Positions 35,262 to 43,726 of a stretch of DNA of 55,152 nucleotides are shown here, in pieces. The translations under genes and the position numbers were made by a program. The notes beneath the pieces are model-generated. The model did not search any database. It was not told the origin of the DNA and worked only from the letters and a program-made list of their open reading frames with translations. Numbering within the stretch: position 1 is the stretch's first letter; each line of letters opens with the position of its first letter. Source of the DNA: an uncultured delta proteobacterium (GTDB lineage Bacteria; Myxococcota_A; Polyangia; Polyangiales; Ga0077539); contig CAIMWA010000464.1 in assembly GCA_903845045.1 (NCBI GenBank), positions 1-55,152 on the forward strand, written 5' to 3'.

Positions 35262-35993
35262 ATGAACCTGCGCGGGCGTGCGTGGATCCTCGTCGCGGCG
35301 CTGGCCGCCCAGTCGTGCCGCGGGTCGTCTCGCGAGAGCGCTGCGGCGCCGGCTCCTTCACCGGCCTTTCCTGCGATGCCGACGGTGGGACCGGCCTCGG
35401 GTCACGCGACGTCGGCGGTGTTCCTCCTGCATGGCTTCGGCGCCGACGGGGCCGATCTGCGGTCGCTCGCCGAGGCCCTCGCCCGCACGCTCCCGGACGC
35501 GGTGTTCCTGCTCCCCGACGGCTTCGAGGCGGCGCCCGGAGGCCAGGGTCGGCAGTGGTTCGCCCTCGCCGACGACGCCGCCGCGCGTCGCACCCGCCTG
35601 CGCCCCGCCGGGGATCGCGTCTCGCAGTGGATCGACCAGGAGCTGCGGCGCCGGCACCTGTCCCACGCGCAGGCCGTGGTGGGTGGATTCTCCCAGGGCG
35701 CGATGCTCGCGCTCGACGTGGGGCTGCATCTCCGTCCGTCGCCGGCGGGTGCGTTCGCGCTGTCGGGACGGCTCGTCGACGACACCGGCGCGCCGGCCGA
35801 TCCGCCGCCCATGCTCGTGGTTCACGGGACGAGCGACGCGCGCATCCCCTTCGCCGAGGCCGAGCGCACCGTCGAGCGGCTGCGCGAGCTCCACGCGCCG
35901 ACGACCTTCGTCACCATGCGCGGCGCCGGGCACACGATCAACGGCGAGGCCGTCGATGCGGCGACGACGTTCCTGCACGAGGTGCTGCGCTGA
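35262..35993 (+). CDS. Lipoprotein carboxylesterase/phospholipase (alpha/beta hydrolase)
   Basis: 243 residues. A short lipoprotein signal (VAALAAQSC, Cys19) precedes an Ala/Pro linker and an alpha/beta hydrolase of the carboxylesterase-2 type. The oxyanion region is FLLHGFGADG (54-63), the nucleophile elbow GGFSQG gives Ser144, and the remaining triad members are Asp192 in HGTSDARIPF and His224 in GAGHTING. It begins 4 bp after the triad's third gene, so it may be co-transcribed with it. Substrate unknown; short acyl esters or lysophospholipids are typical. Confidence 0.82.
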   Translation: MNLRGRAWILVAALAAQSCRGSSRESAAAPAPSPAFPAMPTVGPASGHATSAVFLLHGFGADGADLRSLAEALARTLPDAVFLLPDGFEAAPGGQGRQWFALADDAAARRTRLRPAGDRVSQWIDQELRRRHLSHAQAVVGGFSQGAMLALDVGLHLRPSPAGAFALSGRLVDDTGAPADPPPMLVVHGTSDARIPFAEAERTVERLRELHAPTTFVTMRGAGHTINGEAVDAATTFLHEVLR

Positions 35994-36005
35994 CGCGCGC
36001 GGGCC

Positions 36006-37772
36006 TCACTCCGGGGCGATGAGCTGCAGGTCGAGGCCCCCAGGGTACATGTACGCCGTGTACCGGGCCGTGCCGTAGACCTTCACGCCGAGGGGCACGC
36101 CGCCGCCCGCGCGGAGCCGGTGCGCACCGGGCGCCACCGTCGTCGAGAGCAGGTCCCACGGACCGACGGTGCTGCGCGGCCCCGAGATCTCGGTGCCGTC
36201 GAGCAGCGCCGGAGCGCCGCGAGGAACGACCACGTTCAAGAAGTCGTTGGTGTACGTGTCGGGCACGAGGAAATCATACCGGTCCCGGTATTGCTGCGTG
36301 GGCACCTCGTAGACCATGGCGGGGTCGCCCGCCGCGGCGGAGGTCAGGCCCTGGCCGATCATGAACTGCGCGACGAGCACCGGCCGCGACGCGCGCATCC
36401 GGAACGCCGTGCCCACGTTGGTCTCGAAGACCTCGTGCGCCGCGAGCCGCGCCGGTGGGCCCAGCGACGCCGGGTCGAAGCGGAGCACCGTGTCGTTCTG
36501 CGCAGCGACCACGCGCACCACCGACGGCAGCGCGGGACGATCGACGAGCGGTCCGATGACGAAGTCGCGCCCGAGGGTCTCGAGGGGCGGCACCTGCTCC
36601 TCGAGATGATCGCAGGCGGGGCGGTCCTGCGGCACGTTGGTGCAGTCGTGGCCGGCGAACACCGCGACCGGCGCGCTCGCCTCGATGAAGGTGCCGCTCA
36701 GGTCGCCGGCCTGGTCGCCGACGAGCAGGTACACGTCGCCCGGCGTGAGGTTGTGCTGCTCGATGGTGTCGGTGGCCGAGGACACGCCCGCGCGTGCCGG
36801 CAGGTGCAACGTCACCGAGGTCGTCTCGCCGGTCACCGCCGTCACGGCGATGAACCCTCCGAGCAGCACGTTGCGCAGCGGCTGCCAGTTCGGCGCCGTC
36901 ACCACGAGGTAGCGCTGCGTCAGGACGCGCTGCGCGAGCAGCAGCGACGCGTCGTTGGTGTACGAATGGAACGCGCCGGGGCGCTCGAAGGTCAACGGAT
37001 TGAACTGATACGCGGCGACCGGCGCCGTCGCCTCGAGGTGGTACGCGCCGCCCCGGACGAGCGCCGTGCGGGCCGACGGCCAGAGGCGGCAGATCAGCGA
37101 CGTGCCGTCGGCGCAGCCGGGGTTCGCCGAGGCGAACTGCACCAGGGCCGGCACCCACGGGAGCGTCTCCGCGCGCACCTCGCCGGGCGCGAGATCGATG
37201 GAGCGCGGCGCCGCGAGCGCGCCGCCCGAGATGCGAACGGTCACCGCGAAGGTCTGCGGATTGCCCAGGGCGACGGCGAACGGGAACGCCGGGTCGAGCT
37301 GGCTGTTCGGCGTCTGCGTCGCCCAGTACTCGCATCCGAGGTAGGCGCGGGAGCCGTCGACGACGGCGCACGGGTCGCCGCAGCGGCCGTCGGTGCATCG
37401 CTCCCCAGCGGCTGCGTCGCACGTCGCCAACGGCACCCACCGGCTGCCGTCGGAGGCACAGCGCTGCGGCGTCGCGACGTCGTCGGGGTCGCAGCGCATG
37501 GCGTCGGGGATGCACGCGACGCATCCGCCCGGCACGCAGAACGGACGATCGCCTGTGCAAGGCGCGAGGTCCTGCCGTCCGCCGGACGGCGTGCATCGGT
37601 ACGGGGTCTCGCCGTCGCATGCGAGGCCCGTGAACGTGCACGGAGGTTCCTCCTCGATGGGTCCCGCACCGTCGAAGCCGTAGATCGCGGCGTCGCCGCC
37701 GAGCACCGGCGGATGGCTGCTGCGACACGCCATCACGATCGCAACGAACGCCCCGCGCCATCGCACCTTCAC
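36006..37772 (-). CDS. Cysteine-rich lipoprotein with IgGFc-binding-type domain
   Basis: 588 residues from GTG 37772, chosen since it gives a lipoprotein signal (AFVAIVMAC, Cys16) and a 4-bp overlap with the upstream gene. Residues about 40-130 hold roughly 18 cysteines in short spaced pairs (CTFTGLACDG, CVPGGCVACIPDAMRC). Residues about 130-588 are beta-rich with AYQFNPLTF, VLLGGFIAVTAV, PVAVFAGHDC and RPVLVAQFMIG, the pattern of the IgGFc-binding N-terminal domain found in many myxobacterial surface proteins. Adhesion is an inference. Confidence 0.72.
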   Translation of the reverse strand: MKVRWRGAFVAIVMACRSSHPPVLGGDAAIYGFDGAGPIEEEPPCTFTGLACDGETPYRCTPSGGRQDLAPCTGDRPFCVPGGCVACIPDAMRCDPDDVATPQRCASDGSRWVPLATCDAAAGERCTDGRCGDPCAVVDGSRAYLGCEYWATQTPNSQLDPAFPFAVALGNPQTFAVTVRISGGALAAPRSIDLAPGEVRAETLPWVPALVQFASANPGCADGTSLICRLWPSARTALVRGGAYHLEATAPVAAYQFNPLTFERPGAFHSYTNDASLLLAQRVLTQRYLVVTAPNWQPLRNVLLGGFIAVTAVTGETTSVTLHLPARAGVSSATDTIEQHNLTPGDVYLLVGDQAGDLSGTFIEASAPVAVFAGHDCTNVPQDRPACDHLEEQVPPLETLGRDFVIGPLVDRPALPSVVRVVAAQNDTVLRFDPASLGPPARLAAHEVFETNVGTAFRMRASRPVLVAQFMIGQGLTSAAAGDPAMVYEVPTQQYRDRYDFLVPDTYTNDFLNVVVPRGAPALLDGTEISGPRSTVGPWDLLSTTVAPGAHRLRAGGGVPLGVKVYGTARYTAYMYPGGLDLQLIAPE

Positions 37773-38602
37773 GCGATCCCCCTCGGCAGCCGCGCCGCCA
37801 GCCAGAGCATCCACTTCGTGCGGGCGTGCACACGCCCCAGCACGGCGAGGTGCTGTACCGCCGCGAGCGCCAGCAGCGGTGCCGCGCTCGCACGTCGCTC
37901 GAAGAGCCCCGCGGCCACGAACGCGACGCCCGGCATCACCCATCCCGCCGCACGAAACGCGAGGCCCGCGCCGACCGTCTCGAGCGGGTGCACGAGCATC
38001 TGCGCCAGCGCCGACGACGCCGCGGAGACCGCGCTGCGCCCGCGTGCCATGGCGTGCATCACCGAGACGTCGTGCCATGCGCCGATCGCCACCGCCAGAC
38101 CCAAGCCCAGGAACGGTCCCGCGAGGTGGTGCAGCGTCGACACCGGCGAAGACGGCGACGTCGTCGCGACCGTCGAGGCCCAGGACGCGACCGAAGACGC
38201 CGCGAGCGCGGCGACGCCGAGGAGCACCGCGTGCATGGCTGCCAGCGTGAGCACCGACGGCGCGCGACGCAGCGACTCGGCGGCCGCCCGGTGTGCGCGC
38301 ACCGACGGGTTCGCGGCCAGCACCGGCAACGCGCCGGCCAGCAGCGCCCAGGCCACGCCATGGACCGCGAGCACGACGCCCACGAGGAGCCCCGACGAGC
38401 CCAGCGGCCGCGCGAGGAGCTCGCCGGCGAAGCGCCCCCCGTCGTCGAAGATCGCGAACGCGCCGCGGGGATGCGCAGCGAACGACGGCGCGAAGTCCCA
38501 ACAGAGCGCCGCGCCGAGGCACCACGCGAGCAAGAGCTCCGCGACGGCGATGCCGACGACCACGCCACCGCGTCCTCCGGTGTCGATCCAGCGGCGGATC
38601 AC
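37769..38602 (-). CDS. Polytopic membrane protein of unknown function
   Basis: 277 residues from GTG 38602. Five or six hydrophobic helices are visible, for example VVVGIAVAELLLAWCLGAAL, LLVGVVLAVHGVAWALLAG, TLAAMHAVLLGVAALAAS and GLGLAVAIGAW. No catalytic or transport motif is recognised. Both ends overlap their neighbours by 4 bp (GTGA), placing it tightly between the M1 peptidase and the IgGFc-type lipoprotein. Confidence 0.65.
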   Translation of the reverse strand: MIRRWIDTGGRGGVVVGIAVAELLLAWCLGAALCWDFAPSFAAHPRGAFAIFDDGGRFAGELLARPLGSSGLLVGVVLAVHGVAWALLAGALPVLAANPSVRAHRAAAESLRRAPSVLTLAAMHAVLLGVAALAASSVASWASTVATTSPSSPVSTLHHLAGPFLGLGLAVAIGAWHDVSVMHAMARGRSAVSAASSALAQMLVHPLETVGAGLAFRAAGWVMPGVAFVAAGLFERRASAAPLLALAAVQHLAVLGRVHARTKWMLWLAARLPRGIA

Positions 38603-40473
38603 GGGCCGAGCTCCGTCAGCGCGAGCGCGGCCCAGTACGCCAGCCGCATCACCAGCGGGAGCGCCGGCGGGACCTCGCCCGGGCGGCGCACGACCACGCG
38701 AGCGTTGTCGGCGCGGCGCACCTCGAGCGGGAGCGTGTCGTCGGGGTCGACGACGACGGACGCGAGCTCCGCGCCGCCTTCGTAGGGAACCACCGTCGTC
38801 GGACGATCGTTCGGGATCCGCACCATCACGCGGCCGCCGCGCACGTCGGTGAAGACCACGTCGACGGGCAGCGCGAAGGGACCCTCGCGATCGATGACGG
38901 CGCGGCCCCGCCACCGGCCGTCGGCGCCGCGCGCACTCGAAGCGCCGGTGACCGCGAGGTTGTAGGTCCACGGCGTCGCGAGGGCAGTACGGGCGAAGGC
39001 CTCCCAGCGCTCGCCGAGCGTCGCCCGCACCGCGGCGTAGAAGGTGTCCGGCGTGGGATGGCCGAAGCGCCCGGCGTCCGCATAGGCCCGCATCGTGGCC
39101 GCGAAGGCGCCGGCGCCGACGCGACGCTCGAGGGTTCGCAGCACGACGGCGGTGCGCGCGTAGACGTGCGCTCCGTAGCGCTCCCACGTCGGAAACCCCG
39201 GGGCGGGAGTGTCCACGGGCTGCGCGTGCGCGATGGCCCCGGAGGCGAGCGCCTCCCATGCCCACACGTCGAAGCGCGGACCGAGGAGCGGAAGGTCCAC
39301 GAGCGGGGCGCCGGGGCCGTAGACGTCCTCCATCACCCGAGCCGTGGCGTACTCGCAGAACCCCTCGTCGAGGAACGGGTGCCCGTGCTCGTCGCTCCCG
39401 AGGAGGCCGTAGAAATACTGATGCCCGTATTCGTGGAGCGTGACGTACTCGACGAAGCGCGCGCGACGCGGCGTCCACCAGGCCCCGCCGGTGGTGATGA
39501 GCGTCGGGTACTCCATGCCCCCGGCGGCCTCGGCGCCGGGCGGCGGCAGCACCACCGTGAGCACCGGGTACGGATACGGTCCGAAGCGACGCGCGAAGGC
39601 CGGCATCGCGGCCCCCAGCACGTCGAGGGTGCGTGCGGCCTCGCGCTCGTCGCCCGCGCCGTGGAGAACGCGCACGTCGACGGCTCCGATGCGGCGGTCG
39701 GCGTGGCGAAAGCGGTCCCAGGCGACGAAGGCGAAATCGTGCACGCCCTCGGCGACGCGCCGCTCCTCGGTCATCGCGCCGACGCGCGCGGGCCCCTCGA
39801 CGACCGCTCCGGTTGCGCCCACCGAATACGTCGATGGGTAACGCAAGCGGACGTCGTACCGCCCGTAGTCCGCGTAGAATTCGCTGTTCGCGTGGAACGG
39901 GAAGCGCGCCCAGGTGCCGTCGCGCTCGAGCACGGCGACCTTGGGGAACCACTGTCCCACCATGTGGAACGAACCCGTCCAGCCGGTGCGCGCGACGGCC
40001 TCCGGGAGCACCGCGCGAAAGCTCATGCGAAGGGTCACCGACGCCCCCGGTGCGACCTCGCGCGGGAGCGGCACCCGAAGCTGCGTCGCGTCGTCGGGGA
40101 CCGCAGGGTCCGTCGCGACGGCGGGGAGAAGATCGGCGCCGTCGTCGGTGCGCAGCGCGCGGAGCTCGAGGCGCCCCCAGTGCGGCGGGTGCGCGGGCCA
40201 CGCGTCGCCGTTGCGCGAGCGCATGAAGTACGTCTGCTCCGACGCGAACGCGTTGAGGTACGTGTGCAGCCAGAGCTCGCGCACCGGCACCGCGGACGGG
40301 TTGGTCCAGCGCACCGTGCCTTCGGCGTCGACGACGTGCGCGACGGGGTCGAGCGTCGCGGTGAGCGTGTAGTCGGCGACCCGCGGTGCCGCCTGCGCAG
40401 AGGCGACGGGCGCCGCCGCGAGCACCGTCGACGCCGCGAGGAGCGCGCCAAAGGTCTCGAGGGCGGCGGCCAT
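38599..40473 (-). CDS. Exported M1-family metallopeptidase
   Basis: 624 residues from ATG 40473. The signal peptide ends at VASAQA near residue 28. The zinc site is HEYGH at 347-351 with the third ligand Glu370 in FLDEGFCEY, 19 residues on, and GGMEYPTL at 318-325 stands in for the GAMEN exopeptidase loop. The N-terminal beta domain (RVADYTLTATLDPVAHVVDA) is normal for M1 enzymes. A hydrophobic segment near the C-terminus could anchor it. The open frame further upstream has no export or peptidase features and is a composition artefact. Confidence 0.88.
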   Translation of the reverse strand: MAAALETFGALLAASTVLAAAPVASAQAAPRVADYTLTATLDPVAHVVDAEGTVRWTNPSAVPVRELWLHTYLNAFASEQTYFMRSRNGDAWPAHPPHWGRLELRALRTDDGADLLPAVATDPAVPDDATQLRVPLPREVAPGASVTLRMSFRAVLPEAVARTGWTGSFHMVGQWFPKVAVLERDGTWARFPFHANSEFYADYGRYDVRLRYPSTYSVGATGAVVEGPARVGAMTEERRVAEGVHDFAFVAWDRFRHADRRIGAVDVRVLHGAGDEREAARTLDVLGAAMPAFARRFGPYPYPVLTVVLPPPGAEAAGGMEYPTLITTGGAWWTPRRARFVEYVTLHEYGHQYFYGLLGSDEHGHPFLDEGFCEYATARVMEDVYGPGAPLVDLPLLGPRFDVWAWEALASGAIAHAQPVDTPAPGFPTWERYGAHVYARTAVVLRTLERRVGAGAFAATMRAYADAGRFGHPTPDTFYAAVRATLGERWEAFARTALATPWTYNLAVTGASSARGADGRWRGRAVIDREGPFALPVDVVFTDVRGGRVMVRIPNDRPTTVVPYEGGAELASVVVDPDDTLPLEVRRADNARVVVRRPGEVPPALPLVMRLAYWAALALTELGP

Positions 40474-40502
40474 GCACCGCGACTCTACACCGCCCCGCGA
40501 CG

Positions 40503-41387
40503 TCAGCGGCTCCAGCCGACGGCGAGGCCCGTGCGAAGCTGCGTCACCACGCCCTGCGCGAAGCCGTCGATGGGGATGTCGGCGGCGACGTGGACGGCGA
40601 GCCGCACGCCGTCGGTGACGCGGACCCCGACCGCGGCGAGCACCGCCGTGCGCCGCGTGGCCGTCGACGGAACGCGCTGACCGTCCTGCACCGACGAGGC
40701 CTCGAGCACCTCGAGCGCCGCGAGGGACCACGCCCAGCGCTCGCTCCATCGATGCTCGACGCCCACCGAGGCCGAGCCCCGAGGACCGGGTGTCGCGTCG
40801 CCAACGGCCGCGAAGCGAAGCCCTCCCTCGAGCTGCGTCGTAAGCGACACGCGTGTCCCGAGGCGCCATCGAAGCGCGGCGCCGAGGGACGCCTCCCACG
40901 CGCCGAGGCCGAGCCCGGTAACGGCGCCGAGGCCGCTCGCATCGATGCCCCCGGTGGGTGCGCGGAGCCCCGCCCACACCGCCGCGTCTGGGACCGCGCC
41001 GCGCGCTTCTACGGGTGCTTCCCAGCGCACGCGCGAGGTGACGTCGCCGGCCCGCGCGCCGACGTCGGAGACGCCCGGCAGCGAGGTCGCGGTGAGGGCC
41101 GCGCTCCAGCCCACCGAGAGTTCGAGGTCCGTGCGCGGGCGCCACGCGGCGCCGAGATCGAGGAGCCCGCGCTGTGTCGACACGCCCGGCGGCGAGGACC
41201 ACGCGCGCCCCGACGCGTCGGCGGTGCCGATCTCGCGCAGGTACGACAGCGAACCGATGACGCCCCAGCGCGTGTCTCGCGACGTGAGCGCACCGAGCGG
41301 TCCGGGGACGCTGTCGCACGGGCACGCCGTGCCCACCGACGCGCGCACCAGCATGACCGCGGCAGCGCGCGCCGCGGCTCCCTTCAC
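40503..41387 (-). CDS. Outer-membrane beta-barrel protein with CPCD N-terminus
   Basis: 294 residues from GTG 41387, coupled to the upstream lipoprotein by a GTGA overlap. A hydrophobic N-terminus ends at ASVGTACPCDSVPGPLG, and the rest is a succession of amphipathic strands (RTDLELSVGWSAALTATSL, LGLGAWEASLGAALRWRL, GVRLAVHVAADIPIDGF) ending VGWSR. The CPCD near the mature N-terminus may bind metal. Function unknown; its partner is a YtkA/FixH-like lipoprotein. Confidence 0.65.
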   Translation of the reverse strand: MKGAAARAAAVMLVRASVGTACPCDSVPGPLGALTSRDTRWGVIGSLSYLREIGTADASGRAWSSPPGVSTQRGLLDLGAAWRPRTDLELSVGWSAALTATSLPGVSDVGARAGDVTSRVRWEAPVEARGAVPDAAVWAGLRAPTGGIDASGLGAVTGLGLGAWEASLGAALRWRLGTRVSLTTQLEGGLRFAAVGDATPGPRGSASVGVEHRWSERWAWSLAALEVLEASSVQDGQRVPSTATRRTAVLAAVGVRVTDGVRLAVHVAADIPIDGFAQGVVTQLRTGLAVGWSR

Positions 41388-41788
41388 CGAAGCTCCGCCG
41401 AGAGCTGCACGTCGTCCTGCGCGCCAGGCGAGGCGAGCACGACGGTGATCTCCCAGGTCCCCGGCATCGCGAGCACGAGGTCCGAAACCCGGCACGAGCG
41501 CGCCGTGCAGTCGATGCGCGGCGGCGTCGCGAGGTGGTCGTGTCCGGGCATGCGCGCCACAACGCCCGTGACGAGCGCCGGACCTCCGGCGGCGTCCGTC
41601 GCCTGCACGTCGAAGGCGTTCGTGCCGCGGCGAAAATCGGGCTGCTCGGTCGCCACCGAGACCGCGAAGGTGCCGCGCTCCGAGACCGTCGGCAGCCCCC
41701 CGGACGCCGCGCCGAGCGACGGATCACCACACCCCGCGAGGGCGGCGAGGACGACGAGGCTGCACGGAAGCGGTCGGAGACGGCGCAT
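41384..41788 (-). CDS. YtkA/FixH-like immunoglobulin-fold lipoprotein
   Basis: 134 residues. The signal RPLPCSLVVLAALAGC places the lipid cysteine at about 20. The body is a small beta-sandwich: FAVSVATEQPDFRRGTNAF, ALVTGVVARMPGHDHLA and MPGTWEITVVLAS, which is the FixH/YtkA pattern, with a possible metal site at MPGHDH. It leads the five-gene minus-strand envelope run and faces the RegA gene across a 124-bp gap. Confidence 0.68.
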   Translation of the reverse strand: MRRLRPLPCSLVVLAALAGCGDPSLGAASGGLPTVSERGTFAVSVATEQPDFRRGTNAFDVQATDAAGGPALVTGVVARMPGHDHLATPPRIDCTARSCRVSDLVLAMPGTWEITVVLASPGAQDDVQLSAELR

Positions 41789-41912
41789 CGGACGACGGAT
41801 TCATGGAGCCGGAACCCCGTCCTGCTCAAGCGCGCGCGCTGCGGCATGATGTCGCACGCTCTCCGTGGTCCGCGGAAACGGCCCCCGTGGTAGCGCTCGG
41901 CGTACCCCTGCG

Positions 41913-42461
41913 ATGGCTCCCGGCTCCCTCGGCTCGATGCTGGTCTGCGACGACGACAAGCCGTTTCGCACGGCGCTCGGCGCGGCGTTCACTCGGCGCG
42001 GCTGGGACGTGCACCTTGCCGCGAGCGGCCCCGAAGCCCTCGCCGCGGCCTCCCACACGACCTTCGTGCGCGCCGTCATCGACCTCCGCATGCCGGAGAT
42101 GTCGGGGCTCGAATTGCTCCGCTCGCTGCTCGTGCTTCAGCCGGCGCTGCAGGTCGTGGTGCTCACCGGCTACGGGTCCATTCCGACGGCCATCGACGCC
42201 GTGCGCCGCGGCGCGACGAACTACCTGACGAAGCCCGCGGAGCCCGAAGAGATCGACGCCGCGTTCGCCGATGATCCGTCCGAGGAGCCGCCGCCGGTGG
42301 AGGCGCCGGGCGCGGTTCCGTCGCTCGAGCGAGCGCAGTGGGAGCACCTGCAGCGCGTGCTCGCCGACACGCAGGGGAACATCTCCGAGGCCGCGCGACG
42401 CCTCGGGATGCACCGCCGCTCGCTGCAACGGAAGCTCCAGAAGCTCCCCCCGAAGCGCTGA
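41913..42461 (+). CDS. regA: RegA/ActR/PrrA-type response regulator
   Basis: 182 residues from ATG 41913. The receiver domain has the acidic cluster CDDDK (12-16), phospho-acceptor Asp57 in VIDLRMPEMSG, Thr85 in LTGYGS and Lys107 in YLTKPAEP. A short proline-rich linker leads to a Fis-type helix-turn-helix (about 144-180, GNISEAARRLGMHRRSLQRK), the hallmark of the RegA/PrrA group. It acts as a cytoplasmic DNA-binding regulator. It lies 6 bp upstream of its sensor kinase and is divergent from the envelope operon at 36006-41788. Confidence 0.9.
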   Translation: MAPGSLGSMLVCDDDKPFRTALGAAFTRRGWDVHLAASGPEALAAASHTTFVRAVIDLRMPEMSGLELLRSLLVLQPALQVVVLTGYGSIPTAIDAVRRGATNYLTKPAEPEEIDAAFADDPSEEPPPVEAPGAVPSLERAQWEHLQRVLADTQGNISEAARRLGMHRRSLQRKLQKLPPKR

Positions 42462-42467
42462 GCCGTC

Positions 42468-43712
42468 GTGCGCGCCGGGACCACGCCGCTGGATCTCCGA
42501 TGGCTCGTGCGCCTGCGCTGGGCGGCCATCGGCGCGCAGGTCGGCTCCATCGTCGGGACGCGCTACCTGCTGCACGCCCCGTTTCCGGAGGCGCCGCTGG
42601 TGGCCATCGTCGCGGTGCTCACCACCGTCAACGTCGCCCTCTCGCTGTGGCTCCGCCGCCGCCCGGCGCTCCCCGACGCGCTCGTCGCGATGAGCCTCCT
42701 GCTCGACGCGGCAGGGCTCACGGCGCTGCTCATCTTCACCGGCGGCGCCATGAACCCCTTCACCACGCTGTACCTCCTCCAGGTCGCCCTCGCCGCGATC
42801 ATCGTGCCGCGGCGCTGGAGCCTCCTCGTCACCACCGGCGCCATCGCGGCCTTCGGCGGGCTGCTGCTCGCGCGTCCCGAGGCCATCCACGTCTGGCATT
42901 CGGCGGGGATGTTCGAGCTCCACGTGCGCGGCATGTGGCTCGCGTTCGCCCTCACCGCCGCCGCCCTCTGGTACTTCGTCGACCGCGTATCCGGCTCGCT
43001 CCGGCGTCGCGAAGCGGAGCTCGCCACGGCGCGCCTCGAGCGCGAGCGCGCGATTCGACAGACGGCCCTCGGCACCGTCGCCGCGGGTGCGGCGCACGAG
43101 CTCAACACCCCGTTGGGCACCGTCGCCATCCTCGCAGCGGAGCTTTCGGACCTGCTCGCCGACGCGCCTGACGCGCGCGCCCAGGCGGACCGCATCCGCG
43201 AAGAGGTTCGTCGCTGCAAGGCCATCCTCGGTCGCATGCGCAGGCCGGCGGGCGGCGGGGAGCGCGAGCGCGTGCGCTTCGGAGCGTGGGCCCAGGGGAC
43301 CGTGCGCGGCTGGTCCGAGCGCGAGCCGGGGCGCGTGGTGCGCTGCGTTCTGCAGGGCGACGATGTCGAGGTGGCGATCGACGCCGATGCCATGGGCCAG
43401 GCCCTCGCGAGCCTTCTCGACAACGCGCGCCTCGCCGTCGATGCGGCGGGGCGGGACGACGCCATCGAGGTCACCGTCGGAGGCGACAGCGAGGGGTGGG
43501 TGACGCTGCGGGTCATCGACACCGGCGTGGGCATCACCGCGGCCGACCTCGCGCATGTCGGCGAGCCGTTCTTCTCGACGCGCGAGCCCGGGATGGGCAT
43601 GGGTCTCGGGGTGTACCTCGCCCAGGGCTCCGTCGCGCTGCACGGCGGCACCCTCACGTTCACCTCGGAGCCCGGTCGCACCGTGGCGACGGTGCTCCTT
43701 CCGCGCCTCTGA
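42468..43712 (+). CDS. regB: RegB/PrrB-type redox sensor histidine kinase
   Basis: 414 residues, GTG start. Six hydrophobic segments occupy residues about 15-170. FTGGAMNPFTTLYLL (90-104) is the GGxxNPF quinone-binding loop of RegB. The H-box AAHELNTPLGTVAI has His210, and Cys250 in RRCKAIL lies where the redox-active cysteine of RegB is reported. N and G boxes follow (LLDNARLAVDA, VIDTGVGI, GMGLGVYL). In related bacteria the pair switches respiratory and energy genes with oxygen or quinone redox state. The target set here is unknown. Confidence 0.9.
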   Translation: MRAGTTPLDLRWLVRLRWAAIGAQVGSIVGTRYLLHAPFPEAPLVAIVAVLTTVNVALSLWLRRRPALPDALVAMSLLLDAAGLTALLIFTGGAMNPFTTLYLLQVALAAIIVPRRWSLLVTTGAIAAFGGLLLARPEAIHVWHSAGMFELHVRGMWLAFALTAAALWYFVDRVSGSLRRREAELATARLERERAIRQTALGTVAAGAAHELNTPLGTVAILAAELSDLLADAPDARAQADRIREEVRRCKAILGRMRRPAGGGERERVRFGAWAQGTVRGWSEREPGRVVRCVLQGDDVEVAIDADAMGQALASLLDNARLAVDAAGRDDAIEVTVGGDSEGWVTLRVIDTGVGITAADLAHVGEPFFSTREPGMGMGLGVYLAQGSVALHGGTLTFTSEPGRTVATVLLPRL

Positions 43713-43726
43713 CACGCCGACGCGGG

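Noticed and set aside
38599..41847. M1 peptidase with a 450-residue N-terminal extension
   Set aside because: The extra part lies opposite or out of frame with the barrel and lipoprotein genes; the signal peptide at 40473 marks the real start.
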